Positions 44,049-52,354 of a DNA stretch of 61,848 nt are shown here, piece by piece. Below the pieces are notes generated by a model that saw only the letters and a list, made by a program, of their open reading frames with translations, did no database searches and had not been told where the DNA came from. Source of the stretch: CADEFF01 sp964569315 (lineage in GTDB: Bacteria; Pseudomonadota; Alphaproteobacteria; Dongiales; Dongiaceae); contig CAZMUZ010000008.1 of NCBI GenBank assembly GCA_964569315.1, positions 1-61,848 of the forward strand, read 5' to 3'. Numbering within the stretch: position 1 is the first letter of the stretch; each line of letters begins with the position of its first letter. The position numbers and the translations under genes were made by a program.

Positions 44049-45053
44049 TCACGCGGCTTCCCGCTCGCCCGCGGCTTCGCGCTCGGCGAGCGGCAAATAG
44101 AAATCCTCGACCATGCGTTCGACCGTGGCCGGGTCGTCGGTGCGATTGACCTGCGTCCGGAACTCCGCGGATCCGTGCAGCCCCTTGCTGTACCAGCCGA
44201 GATGCTTGCGCGCGATCTTGACCCCCGCCGCGACGCCATAGTGGCGCAGCATCTCGCGATAGTGGCCGAGCAGCGTCGCGAGCTGCTCGGCGAGCGGCGG
44301 GTCGGGCAGGCGCTCGCCGGTGCGCAGATATCGCATCGCCTGCTTCAGGAACCAGGGCCGGCCATAGGCGCCGCGGCCGATCATCACGCCGTCCGCGCCC
44401 GAGAGCGTCTTCGCCTCCACCACCTCTTCGAGCGTGGTGATGTCGCCGTTGGCGATCACCGGAATGCCCACCGCTTCCTTGACGCGCCGGATGAAGCCCC
44501 AGTCGGCGCGGCCCGCATAGAACTGGCAGCGCGTGCGGCCATGGATGGTGATCATCCGGATGCCGCAATCCTCGGCGATGCGCGCGAGGTTCGGCGCGTT
44601 GCGGTTGGCGTCGTCCCAGCCCGTGCGCATCTTGAGCGTGACCGGCAAAGACACCGCCTTCACCGTCGCCTCGAGGATGCGCGCGGCTTGGCGCTCGTCG
44701 CGCATCAGGGCGGAGCCGGCCTCTCCGTTCACCACCTTCTTCACGGGGCAACCGAAATTGATGTCGATCAGCGCGGCGCCTTGGTCGGCATTCAGCTTCG
44801 CCGCTTCCGCCATGACCTCAGGCTCGCAGCCGGCGAGCTGCACCGCCATCGGGAACTCCTCCGGCACGGTCTCGGCCATCTTCAGGGACTGGCGCGACTG
44901 CCGGATCATCGCCTGGCTCGCGATCATCTCGGAGACCACGAGCCCCGCGCCCGATTGCTTCACCAGACGCCGAAACGGCAGATCGGTCACGCCGGACATG
45001 GGCGCGAGGATCACCGGATCGTCGATGGTCAGGTTTCCGATCGCAATGCCCAT
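44049..45053 (-). CDS. dusB: tRNA-dihydrouridine synthase DusB (NifR3)
   Basis: This is a 334-residue FMN enzyme. It opens with LAPMSGVTDLPFRRL; the catalytic Cys is in FGCPVKKVVNGEAGSALM, and the FMN phosphate site is in VIANGDIT and GRGAYGRPW. It reduces uridines in the tRNA D-loop. It is the first gene of the dusB-ntrBC-ntrYX operon, the arrangement originally called nifR3-ntrB-ntrC in Rhodobacter and Azospirillum. Confidence 0.95.
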   Translation of the reverse strand: MGIAIGNLTIDDPVILAPMSGVTDLPFRRLVKQSGAGLVVSEMIASQAMIRQSRQSLKMAETVPEEFPMAVQLAGCEPEVMAEAAKLNADQGAALIDINFGCPVKKVVNGEAGSALMRDERQAARILEATVKAVSLPVTLKMRTGWDDANRNAPNLARIAEDCGIRMITIHGRTRCQFYAGRADWGFIRRVKEAVGIPVIANGDITTLEEVVEAKTLSGADGVMIGRGAYGRPWFLKQAMRYLRTGERLPDPPLAEQLATLLGHYREMLRHYGVAAGVKIARKHLGWYSKGLHGSAEFRTQVNRTDDPATVERMVEDFYLPLAEREAAGEREAA

Positions 45054-45095
45054 GGTTTGAGCAACCTCAGACTGTGCCTAGAAATTGAGCAGCGC

Positions 45096-45125
45096 ATTCT
45101 AATCGCGCGATGTGCTGCGTCGCAA
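45096..45125 (-). promoter_or_regulatory. Candidate sigma-70 promoter of the dusB-ntr operon
   Basis: On the minus strand, TTGCGA (45125-45120) and TAGAAT (45101-45096) are separated by 18 nt. The pair lies about 43 nt upstream of the dusB ATG in an AT-rich stretch between the YpjD-like gene and dusB. Confidence 0.4.
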
Positions 45126-45157
45126 TAATATCCGGAAAACTCTGAAATCTCTATAAG

Positions 45158-45961
45158 TTAACGGCCGAGCATAATCTGAGTTACGACCTTCACCCCGAGA
45201 TAGGCAAGGGTCAGCAGCAGATAGGCGAGCAGCGCGATCCGCGCCGCCCGGCGTCCGCGGAGTCCGCTCGAACGCCGAAGCCAGAGCAGCAGCAGGATCA
45301 CGAAGAAAGCGGCGACCGCGAAGATCGTCTTGTGATCGAAGAGGAAGGCGCGGCCGATCTCGAGCCAGGCCGTCGCCATGCCGGTCAGGAGGCCGATGCC
45401 GAGCACGAATGCCGCGATGGCCATGAGCCGGAGCTCGAGGCGCTCGCCGTCGGCCACCGGCGGCAGCCGCCGGCTGAGGGCCGTGGGCGCCCGCCGCTTC
45501 AGCGCACGCTCCTGGAGGAGCACGGCGAGGCCGGCAACGGCGGCCAGCGTCACCAGCGCATAGGTCGCGAGCGAGACGACGATGTGGAGATCGAGCCAGG
45601 CCACGGCCGCGCCGGCCGCAGCGGTCTCGGCGCCGCTTCGCCCGATCAGCAGCGCCGCGGCTGCCATCAGGAGCAGATAGGGAAAGAGCAGCGCGCCGAG
45701 CCGTGCCGCGACGGGCGCGCGCCACAGCAGGAGCGCGAAGATCAGCAGCACCGTCGCGATGGTGGCCCACAGGGCTTCGCCGAGGCCCGGGCTCCAGCCG
45801 CCCGGAATGCGAACGCCGATTACCAGCGCCGATCCGGCGAAGGCGACGCCGAGCAGCATCCAGAACAGCAGATCGGCCGCGGCGGGGCGGCGCCAGGCGA
45901 GAATGCTCGCCGGCAGCAGCGCCGCCAGTGCTGCCAGCGGGAGCATGGTCGAGGCGGTCAT
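45158..45961 (-). CDS. CcsA/YpjD-like cytochrome c assembly membrane protein
   Basis: This 267-residue inner-membrane protein has about eight helices. It resembles CcsA/HemX/YpjD-type heme-handling proteins, with histidines in WLDLHIVVSL and FDHKTIFA at positions often used for heme. Relatives include CcmC/CcsA, or CorB-type transport regulators, so the name is tentative. It is divergent from ispDF and lies upstream of dusB on the same strand with a roughly 100-nt gap. Confidence 0.8.
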   Translation of the reverse strand: MTASTMLPLAALAALLPASILAWRRPAAADLLFWMLLGVAFAGSALVIGVRIPGGWSPGLGEALWATIATVLLIFALLLWRAPVAARLGALLFPYLLLMAAAALLIGRSGAETAAAGAAVAWLDLHIVVSLATYALVTLAAVAGLAVLLQERALKRRAPTALSRRLPPVADGERLELRLMAIAAFVLGIGLLTGMATAWLEIGRAFLFDHKTIFAVAAFFVILLLLWLRRSSGLRGRRAARIALLAYLLLTLAYLGVKVVTQIMLGR

Positions 45962-46100
45962 GGCGGGCGACTATAGCGATGGCGGCAAGGCCTCGCCACC
46001 TGCCCGCAGGCCGCAGGCCAGGCCCGGGGCGAGGCCAGCCGGAGCCATGCTTGGCAAGCGCGCGCCGAGTGACTAGCTTCGCGGCCATGAGAGGAAACCC

Positions 46101-47279
46101 GTGAGCGGCGCGGTCGCGCTGGTGGTGGCGGCGGGCCGCGGCCATCGCTTCGGCGGCGAGTTGCCGAAGCAGTATCGGCTGCTGGCCGGCAAGCCGCTGC
46201 TGCGGCATTGCCTGGAGCGGTTCCTTGCCCATCCCGCCATCGATGCGGTGCGCGTCGTCACCAACCCGCTGGATCGCGCGCTTTACGAAGAGGCAACCGC
46301 CGGCCTCGCGCTGCTCGCGCCCGTTGCGGGCGGCGACACCCGCCAGCAATCGGTCCGCAATGGGCTCGAAAGCCTGGCGGCCGACGCGCCGGCCCATATC
46401 CTGATCCACGACGCGGCGCGGCCCTTCGTCGCCGCCCCGATGATCGACCGGGTGATCGTCGCGCTTGGCCGTTCCGCGGGCGCGATCGCGGCCCTGCCGG
46501 TGGTGGATACGATGAAGCGCGCCGCGGCGAGCGGCACGCGCATCGAGGCGACGACGAGCCGCGAGCGGCTTTGGCGCGCCCAGACGCCGCAGGGATTCCG
46601 CTTTGCGGACATCCTGGCGGCGCATCGCGCCGCGGCCGCGACCGATCTCACCGACGACGCGGCCGTGGCGGAGGCAGCCGGCCTCGCGGTCGAGCTGGTC
46701 GAGGGAACCGAGGAGAATTTCAAGGTGACGAGCGAGGCGGATCTGCAACGGGCCGAGCGCGTCCTCGCCGGCACCTGGGAGTATCGCAATGCGAGCGGCT
46801 ATGACGTGCATCGCTTCGCGCCCGGCGATTTCATCACGCTTTGCGGCATCCGCGTGCCGCACGACAAGAGCCTCGAAGGCCATTCCGATGCCGATGTCGG
46901 GTTGCACGCCCTGACCGACGCGATCCTCGGCGCGATCGGCGCCGGCGATATCGGCCAGCATTTCCCGCCCTCCGATCCGAAATGGCAGGGCGCGGATTCC
47001 GCCCGCTTCCTCGCCCATGCGAGCGAGCTCGTCGCACGCCGCGGCGGCCGCATCGTCAATCTCGACGTCACGGTCATCTGCGAACGCCCGAAGGTCGGGC
47101 CGCATCGCGAGGCCATGCGCCGCCGCATCGCCGAGATCCTGCGCCTCGAGCAGGACCGCATCAGCATCAAGGCAACCACGACGGAAGGGCTCGGCTTTAC
47201 CGGGCGCGCCGAGGGCATTGCAGCCCAGGCGACCGCGACTGTCGCCCTTCCCGCCGGGTTCGCGGCCGGGCCGACATGA
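46101..47279 (+). CDS. ispDF: Bifunctional IspD/IspF enzyme
   Basis: This 392-residue fusion catalyses two MEP-pathway steps. The N-terminal IspD domain (about 1-225) has LVVAAGRGHRFGG, LPKQY, HDAARPFV and the C-terminal EGTEENFKVT. The IspF domain (about 230-390) has YDVHRFAPGD, HSDADVGLHALTDAILGA and IKATTTEGLGF. The two zinc-site histidines are visible in DVHRF and LEGHSDADV. The GTG start follows AGAGG. Fusion is common in Alphaproteobacteria. It overlaps the CinA-type gene by 4 nt. Confidence 0.95.
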   Translation: MSGAVALVVAAGRGHRFGGELPKQYRLLAGKPLLRHCLERFLAHPAIDAVRVVTNPLDRALYEEATAGLALLAPVAGGDTRQQSVRNGLESLAADAPAHILIHDAARPFVAAPMIDRVIVALGRSAGAIAALPVVDTMKRAAASGTRIEATTSRERLWRAQTPQGFRFADILAAHRAAAATDLTDDAAVAEAAGLAVELVEGTEENFKVTSEADLQRAERVLAGTWEYRNASGYDVHRFAPGDFITLCGIRVPHDKSLEGHSDADVGLHALTDAILGAIGAGDIGQHFPPSDPKWQGADSARFLAHASELVARRGGRIVNLDVTVICERPKVGPHREAMRRRIAEILRLEQDRISIKATTTEGLGFTGRAEGIAAQATATVALPAGFAAGPT

Positions 47280-47743
47280 GCGATCCGGCCGCGCTGCTGG
47301 AACGCTATCGGCGCGCCGGCCGACGCCTCGCGACGGCGGAATCCTGCACCGGCGGCATGGTTGCCGCGGCTCTCACCGATATTGCCGGCTCCTCCGACGT
47401 GGTCGAGCGCGGTTTCGTCACCTATTCGAACGAAGCCAAGCAGGAGCTGCTGGGCGTGCCGGCCGAGATGCTGGCGAAGCATGGCGCAGTGAGCTTGCAG
47501 GTCGCACGCGCCATGGCCGAAGGCGCCCTCGCCCATTCGCATGCGGACGTCGCGGTGAGCGTCACCGGCATCGCGGGACCGGGCGGCGCTACGCCCGGCA
47601 AGCCGGTCGGCCTCGTCTATTTCGGCCTCGCGCGCAAGGATGCGGAGACGCGGGTCGAGCGGCACAACTTCTCCGGCGACCGCGGCACGGTCCGTCGCAG
47701 CGCGCTGGAGACGGCGCTCGATCTGCTGAGCGAAGCGCTTTGA
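47276..47743 (+). CDS. pncC: CinA C-terminal-domain nicotinamide-nucleotide amidase
   Basis: This is a 155-residue stand-alone CinA C-terminal domain. It shows LATAESCTGGMVAAALTDIAGSS, GFVTYSNEAKQELLGV, and VSVTGIAGPGGATPGKPVG, the usual set for NMN deamidase. It converts NMN to nicotinate mononucleotide. ATGA overlap with ispDF, and the next gene overlaps its stop, so three genes form one coupled unit. Confidence 0.9.
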   Translation: MSDPAALLERYRRAGRRLATAESCTGGMVAAALTDIAGSSDVVERGFVTYSNEAKQELLGVPAEMLAKHGAVSLQVARAMAEGALAHSHADVAVSVTGIAGPGGATPGKPVGLVYFGLARKDAETRVERHNFSGDRGTVRRSALETALDLLSEAL

Positions 47744-48624
47744 CCCTCGATCGCCGCCGCGCGATCGGCGTCGATTTCAGCGGCGCGCGGGATGCCGGCA
47801 AGGCGATCTGGATCGCCGACGGGCGCATTCGTCGCAACCGCGCGCTCGCGGTCGAGGCCTGCCGCCCGGCAAGCGCTCTCCCGGGCGGCGACGTCGCGCG
47901 GGCGCCGGCGCTTGCGGCCTTGGTCGCTTTCCTCGCGAAGCAGCGCGACGCGGTGATCGGGTGCGATTTTCCGGTCGGGTTGCCGACGGCAGTGCTGGAA
48001 GACGGCGACTGGCCGAGCTTCCTGCACGGCTTCGCCAGGCGCCACGCGACGGCGGAGGCATTCCGGGCGGCTGCGCATCGCGCGGCCAAGGGCTGCGAGC
48101 TGCGGCGCCCGACCGATATCGCGGCGAAGACGCCGTTCTGCGCCTGGAATCTGCGGCTCTATCGCCAAACCTATCACGGCATCGCCGACCTGCTGGCGCC
48201 GCTCGTCGCGCGCGGCGCGGCGACGGTCGGGCCGATGCAAGCGCCGATGGAAGGCCGCGGCTGGATCGTCGAGACCTGCCCCGCCTCGGTGCTGAAGCCG
48301 CTCGGGCTCTACCGGCCCTATAAGGGGCGTTCGCGCGAATGCCGGCGGCAGCGGCGCGCGATCCTCGATGCGCTGGTCGGGCTCGGTGCGCTCCACCCGC
48401 CCTCGGCCGCGATCGCCTCCTCAGCGGTCGAGAATGCGGGCGGCGACGCGCTCGATGCGATCGTTGCGGCCCTCGCGGCCGCGGCGGCGCTATCAGACGA
48501 CAGCCCCGTCACCGAAGCCGAGCGACGCGAGGGCCGCGTTTATTTCGCGCTGCGATCGGTGGCCGGAACGAGAATCGGCGCGCCCGATTCCGGGTGCCGG
48601 AGCAGCAGCATCGGCGCGCCATAG
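47740..48624 (+). CDS. DUF429-like protein
   Basis: This 294-residue protein has an RNase H/actin-like fold signature: IGVDFSGARDAGKAIWIADG at the start and VIGCDFPVGLP, consistent with DUF429-type proteins. It has a positively charged middle, YKGRSRECRRQRR. The start is probably TTG at 47740, overlapping the CinA-type stop (TTGA). The 3-prime end runs about 85 nt into the convergent hmuV gene on the opposite strand. Its function is unknown. Confidence 0.65.
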   Translation: MTLDRRRAIGVDFSGARDAGKAIWIADGRIRRNRALAVEACRPASALPGGDVARAPALAALVAFLAKQRDAVIGCDFPVGLPTAVLEDGDWPSFLHGFARRHATAEAFRAAAHRAAKGCELRRPTDIAAKTPFCAWNLRLYRQTYHGIADLLAPLVARGAATVGPMQAPMEGRGWIVETCPASVLKPLGLYRPYKGRSRECRRQRRAILDALVGLGALHPPSAAIASSAVENAGGDALDAIVAALAAAAALSDDSPVTEAERREGRVYFALRSVAGTRIGAPDSGCRSSSIGAP

Positions 48625-49334
48625 ACGCGCTCCACGAGGTTCGGCGTCAGCACTTCGGCCGGACTCCCCTCGCCCGCAAATCCCCGTCCCTCGATCAGCA
48701 CCAGGCGATCCGCATGCGTCGCCGCGAGGTTGAGGTCGTGCATGGAGATCGCCACGCCGCAGCCCGCCGCCGCCATCTTGCGCGCGACGCGCAGCACGGT
48801 CTGCTGATGGGCGGGATCGAGATTGGCGACCGGCTCGTCCAGCAGCAAGTAGCGCGGCTCGGCGGTGCGTGCGGCGGTCCAGAGCTGGGCGAGGCAGCGC
48901 GCGAGATGGACCCGCTGCTGCTCGCCGCCCGAGAGCTTGCGGTAGTCGCGCTCGGCAAAATCGGCGAGGCCGACCGCATCGAGCGCCGCCGCCGCCGCGG
49001 TATCGTTCTCCGCCGCCGTCGCATGATGCGCGCTGCGGCCGAGCGCCACCACCTCCGCCACGCGGAAGCCGAAGGCGAGACGGTTCTGCTGCGCCAGCAT
49101 CGCCCGCCGCCGGGCGAGCGCGGCCGGCTGCCATTCCGCGAGCGAGAGGCCGTCGAGCATGGCGGCGCCGGCGGCCGGTTTCAGCTCCCCGGCGAGCGCG
49201 TGCAGGATGGTCGATTTCCCGGAACCATTCGGGCCCAGCAGCGCCAGCACCTCCCCCGGCTCCAGCCCGAGGCTTATGTCTTCGAGCACGATCCGGTCGC
49301 CGCGCGCGAGCGTCGCGCTTTCGAGGGCCAGCAT
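48540..49334 (-). CDS. hmuV: Heme ABC transporter ATP-binding protein HmuV
   Basis: This 264-residue ATPase has Walker A GPNGSGKST, signature LSGGEQQRVHLARCLA, Walker B LLLDEPVANLD and H-loop SMHDLN. The motif MLAQQNRLAFGFRVAEVV is typical for heme/siderophore ATPases. It powers heme import through HmuU. Its ATG overlaps the hmuU stop (TGATG). It is the last gene of the heme operon and its 3-prime end overlaps the convergent DUF429-like gene. Confidence 0.93.
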   Translation of the reverse strand: MLALESATLARGDRIVLEDISLGLEPGEVLALLGPNGSGKSTILHALAGELKPAAGAAMLDGLSLAEWQPAALARRRAMLAQQNRLAFGFRVAEVVALGRSAHHATAAENDTAAAAALDAVGLADFAERDYRKLSGGEQQRVHLARCLAQLWTAARTAEPRYLLLDEPVANLDPAHQQTVLRVARKMAAAGCGVAISMHDLNLAATHADRLVLIEGRGFAGEGSPAEVLTPNLVERVYGAPMLLLRHPESGAPILVPATDRSAK

Positions 49335-50404
49335 CAGTTCCGCGCCTCCCCGCGCAGCAGCAGCCACAGGAAGAAGGGCGCCCCGACGAAGCTGGTGACG
49401 ACGCCGATCGGCAGTTCCGCCGGCAGCACCACGAGCCGCCCGATCAGATCGGCGAAAAGCAGCAGCGTCGCGCCGAAGAGCGCCGAAACCGGCAGCAGCC
49501 GCCGATGGTCCGGCCCGACGATGAGCCGCGCGAGATGCGGAACCAGAAGCCCGACGAAGCCGATCGTGCCGGTCAGCGCCACCGCGGCGCCGCTTGCGAG
49601 CGCGGTGATGATGACGAGCTGTCGCTTCAGGGATTCGACCTTGAAGCCGATATGGAAGGCTTCGGATTCCCCGAGCAGCATCGCGTTCAGGGGGCGTGCG
49701 AGACGGAAGAGCAGCGCGAGCGCGATCGAGATCATGCCGGCGACCGGCAAAAGCTGCGGCCAGGCGGTACCGGCGAGGCTGCCCAGCATCCAGAAGGTGA
49801 TGTCGCGGAGCTGGCGGTCCTCGCTGACGAAGGTGATCAGGCCGAGCCCGGCCCCGGCGAGCGCATTGAGCGCGATGCCGGCCAGCAGCAAGGTGCCGAG
49901 ATCCATGCCTTCGCGCCGCATGGCGATGCCGTAGACGAGCGCCGTGACGGCGAGTGCGCCGAGGAAGGCGGCGCCGGGCAGGAACCAGGGCGCGACGGCC
50001 GCGGGCAGCGTCGCGAGCAGCCCGCCGCCGAAGAGGATCGCGGTGGCAGCGGCAAGCCCGGCGCCGCCGGTGACGCCGAGCAGGGCCGGATCGGCGAGCG
50101 GGTTGCGGAAGAGGCCCTGCAGGGCCGCGCCCGAGACCGCGAGCCCCGCCCCCACCACAACGGCGAGCACCACGCGCGGCATGCGGATCGAGAGCATGAC
50201 GGCGGTCTCGGCCGTCGAGGTCTCGGCGAAGCCGGGGAGACCGATGCGTTCCGCGAGGATGGAGAGGATCTGGATCGGCGTGATCGGCACGGCGCCGATG
50301 CCGAGAGCGAGCAGCAGAGCCACGCCCAGCAGCAGGAAAAGGGCGAGGAGCGGCAACCGCTCGCGCCGACGGCGCTGCGGGAGGGCCATGGCGGGAAGGC
50401 TCAT
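49334..50404 (-). CDS. hmuU: Heme ABC transporter permease HmuU
   Basis: This 356-residue FecCD-family permease has about ten membrane helices. Family motifs are RMPRVVLAVVVGAGLAVSGAALQGLFRNPLADPALLGVTGGAGL and GFVGLLVPHLARLIVGPDHR, given here only as landmarks. It forms the inner-membrane channel with HmuV and receives heme from HmuT. The start overlaps the hmuT stop by 4 nt. Confidence 0.93.
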   Translation of the reverse strand: MSLPAMALPQRRRRERLPLLALFLLLGVALLLALGIGAVPITPIQILSILAERIGLPGFAETSTAETAVMLSIRMPRVVLAVVVGAGLAVSGAALQGLFRNPLADPALLGVTGGAGLAAATAILFGGGLLATLPAAVAPWFLPGAAFLGALAVTALVYGIAMRREGMDLGTLLLAGIALNALAGAGLGLITFVSEDRQLRDITFWMLGSLAGTAWPQLLPVAGMISIALALLFRLARPLNAMLLGESEAFHIGFKVESLKRQLVIITALASGAAVALTGTIGFVGLLVPHLARLIVGPDHRRLLPVSALFGATLLLFADLIGRLVVLPAELPIGVVTSFVGAPFFLWLLLRGEARN

Positions 50405-51255
50405 TGCGCCAGCTCGGCCGCCAATGTCGGATGCAACCGCTGCGCCAGCTCCGCCGCGGCCTCGGCCGCGCGCGGGCCGAAGCCCAGCAGGTAGTTCGCC
50501 TCCATCACCATGACGCGGCCGTCGCGGACCGCGGGGAGCAGGCCGAGATCGGGCCGCGCCGAGAGCCCTTCGAGGCCGCCCAGCAGCGCCATCCCATGCT
50601 CCGAGATCAGCACCAGGTCGGGATCGATATCGATCGCGGCCTCGGGCGAGAGCGGCTTGTACCCCTCATAGCCCTGCACTGCGTTGGTGCCGCCAGCGAG
50701 GGCAATCATGCCGTCGGCAGCGGTCTTGGCGCCGGCGGCGAGCGGCGCGCCGGAGGAGGCCGTCAGGATGAAGAGCACCGAGGGATGCGACGGCGCGCGC
50801 TGCACGATCGCCGCCACGCGATCGAGATCGGCACCGACCTTCCCGACGAGCGCGGCGCCGGCTTCCTCTTCGCCGACCGCCGCGGCCACTTCCTCGATCT
50901 TCTCGATGACGCCGGGCGCGTCGTAGCCGTCCGATACCATGGCGACGGAGAATCCCGCCGCTGCGACCTGGTCCAGCACCTGGCGCGGGCCGGCATGATC
51001 GACCGTGACGACGAGATCGGGCGCGAGAGCGACGATCGGCTCCGCGGCGAGCGTCCGCATGTAGCCGACCTTCGGCAAGGCGAGCGCGGCGTCGGGATAG
51101 AGGCTCGTGGTGTCCACCGCGATGATGCGGTCGCCGAGGCCGAGGGCGAACAGGATCTCGGTCACGGCGCCGCCGATGGAGACGATCCGCTCGGCCGCCG
51201 TCGCCTGAACGGCGAGCAGCAGCGTCGCGGCGAAGGCAATTGCGGCGAGACGCAT
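50401..51255 (-). CDS. hmuT: Periplasmic heme-binding protein HmuT
   Basis: This is a 284-residue class III binding protein with a signal peptide (MRLAAIAFAATLLLAVQATA). It opens with ERIVSIGGAVTEILFALG and DRIIAVDTTSLYP, and Tyr in YPDAALALPKVGYMR is the likely heme ligand. It carries heme across the periplasm to HmuUV. The start ATG at 51255 was chosen; the longer frame reads as shadow sequence. Four bases separate it from hmuS. Confidence 0.92.
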   Translation of the reverse strand: MRLAAIAFAATLLLAVQATAAERIVSIGGAVTEILFALGLGDRIIAVDTTSLYPDAALALPKVGYMRTLAAEPIVALAPDLVVTVDHAGPRQVLDQVAAAGFSVAMVSDGYDAPGVIEKIEEVAAAVGEEEAGAALVGKVGADLDRVAAIVQRAPSHPSVLFILTASSGAPLAAGAKTAADGMIALAGGTNAVQGYEGYKPLSPEAAIDIDPDLVLISEHGMALLGGLEGLSARPDLGLLPAVRDGRVMVMEANYLLGFGPRAAEAAAELAQRLHPTLAAELAQ

Positions 51256-51259
51256 GGGG

Positions 51260-52330
51260 TCAGGCCGCCTCGGCCACGGCGCGGAGCGCAAGGCTCGGCC
51301 AGGCGTTGTCTTCGGCCTGCCCCGGCTTGCGCTTGCCGAACATCCAGGCGATCTGCTGCCCGGCCGCGTCGAACAGTTCGACGGACGTGACCCAGCCGTC
51401 GCGGGTCGGCTTGCGCACATGCCAGCAGGTCGCGATCCCGTCCTCGCGGAGATGCAGGTTGAAGGTCGGGTCGAGCACGTTCTGCCAGGGGCCCATGCGC
51501 TTTACCGTCGAGACCGGACCGGTATGGATCTGGATGCAGCCGGGCGAGCCGACGAAGACCATGATGGGAAGGCCATCCGCGGCCGCAAGCTCGAGGGCGC
51601 GCGAGAAGCTGCCGTTCGGTACCTGCCGCGCGAGATCGTCCGGGACGAGCCGGAAGGCCTGGGTGCGGCCAACTTTGAAATCGCGCAGCAACGGAAAGAA
51701 ATCGTGCGTGTCCTGCAGCGCGAGCCAACGTTGATGCAGGCCCGCTGCATCGACCTCGCTGTCCGCCCGCTCGCTCGCCGGCTTCGGGCTCGGCTCGACG
51801 GGCACACCGGCGCTCTGGTCGGCCGCCTTGAACCGCGCAACCAGCGCCTCATAGGCCGCAGCATCGCTCGCCGGCTTCAGGAAGATCTTGTGCACCGCGG
51901 TGCCATCGGCGTCGAACATCTGCAGGCTGCGGCGCGGGCCATCCTGGGTCGGCTCCGATAGGGCGAAGCCGTGACGCCAGCGATTGAAGAAGAGCCGCAG
52001 GTCGATGTCCGGCGCCAAGGTGACCCCGCCCCGCTCGTTGACCTGGATCTCGTCATAGCGACCGGTCTTCTCATGCACCGCATATTCGTTGCGGGTGAGC
52101 GCCATCACCGTGCCGAGCGCCGGCATCGCTTCGATAAGATCCTTCCATTCCGGGCGCAGCCGCGTCGCGGTCGTGCCGACGCCGGTGGCGACGAGCTCGC
52201 CCTCGCTCACGCCGAGCGCCGTTGCCGCGTCGCGGACACGTGTTTTCGGATTGGCATCCCGATAGCCCTTCCAGGCGGTGGCCAGCGCCGTCGGGTCGCT
52301 GCGTCGCGTTGTCGTGGCGTCATCGGGCAT
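51260..52330 (-). CDS. hmuS: Hemin-degrading / heme-trafficking factor HmuS
   Basis: This 356-residue cytoplasmic protein has two HemS-type repeats. It shows LTRNEYAVHEKTGRY, DLRLFFNRWRHGF, VFVGSPGCIQIHTGPV and DPTFNLHLREDGIATCWHVRKP. The His of the second repeat or of the first (AVHEKTG) would coordinate heme. HmuS-family proteins degrade heme or pass it on, releasing iron. It sits between the receptor and transporter genes. Confidence 0.93.
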   Translation of the reverse strand: MPDDATTTRRSDPTALATAWKGYRDANPKTRVRDAATALGVSEGELVATGVGTTATRLRPEWKDLIEAMPALGTVMALTRNEYAVHEKTGRYDEIQVNERGGVTLAPDIDLRLFFNRWRHGFALSEPTQDGPRRSLQMFDADGTAVHKIFLKPASDAAAYEALVARFKAADQSAGVPVEPSPKPASERADSEVDAAGLHQRWLALQDTHDFFPLLRDFKVGRTQAFRLVPDDLARQVPNGSFSRALELAAADGLPIMVFVGSPGCIQIHTGPVSTVKRMGPWQNVLDPTFNLHLREDGIATCWHVRKPTRDGWVTSVELFDAAGQQIAWMFGKRKPGQAEDNAWPSLALRAVAEAA

Positions 52331-52354
52331 TGCAGTCTCCTTGGTTTTCTGTCG

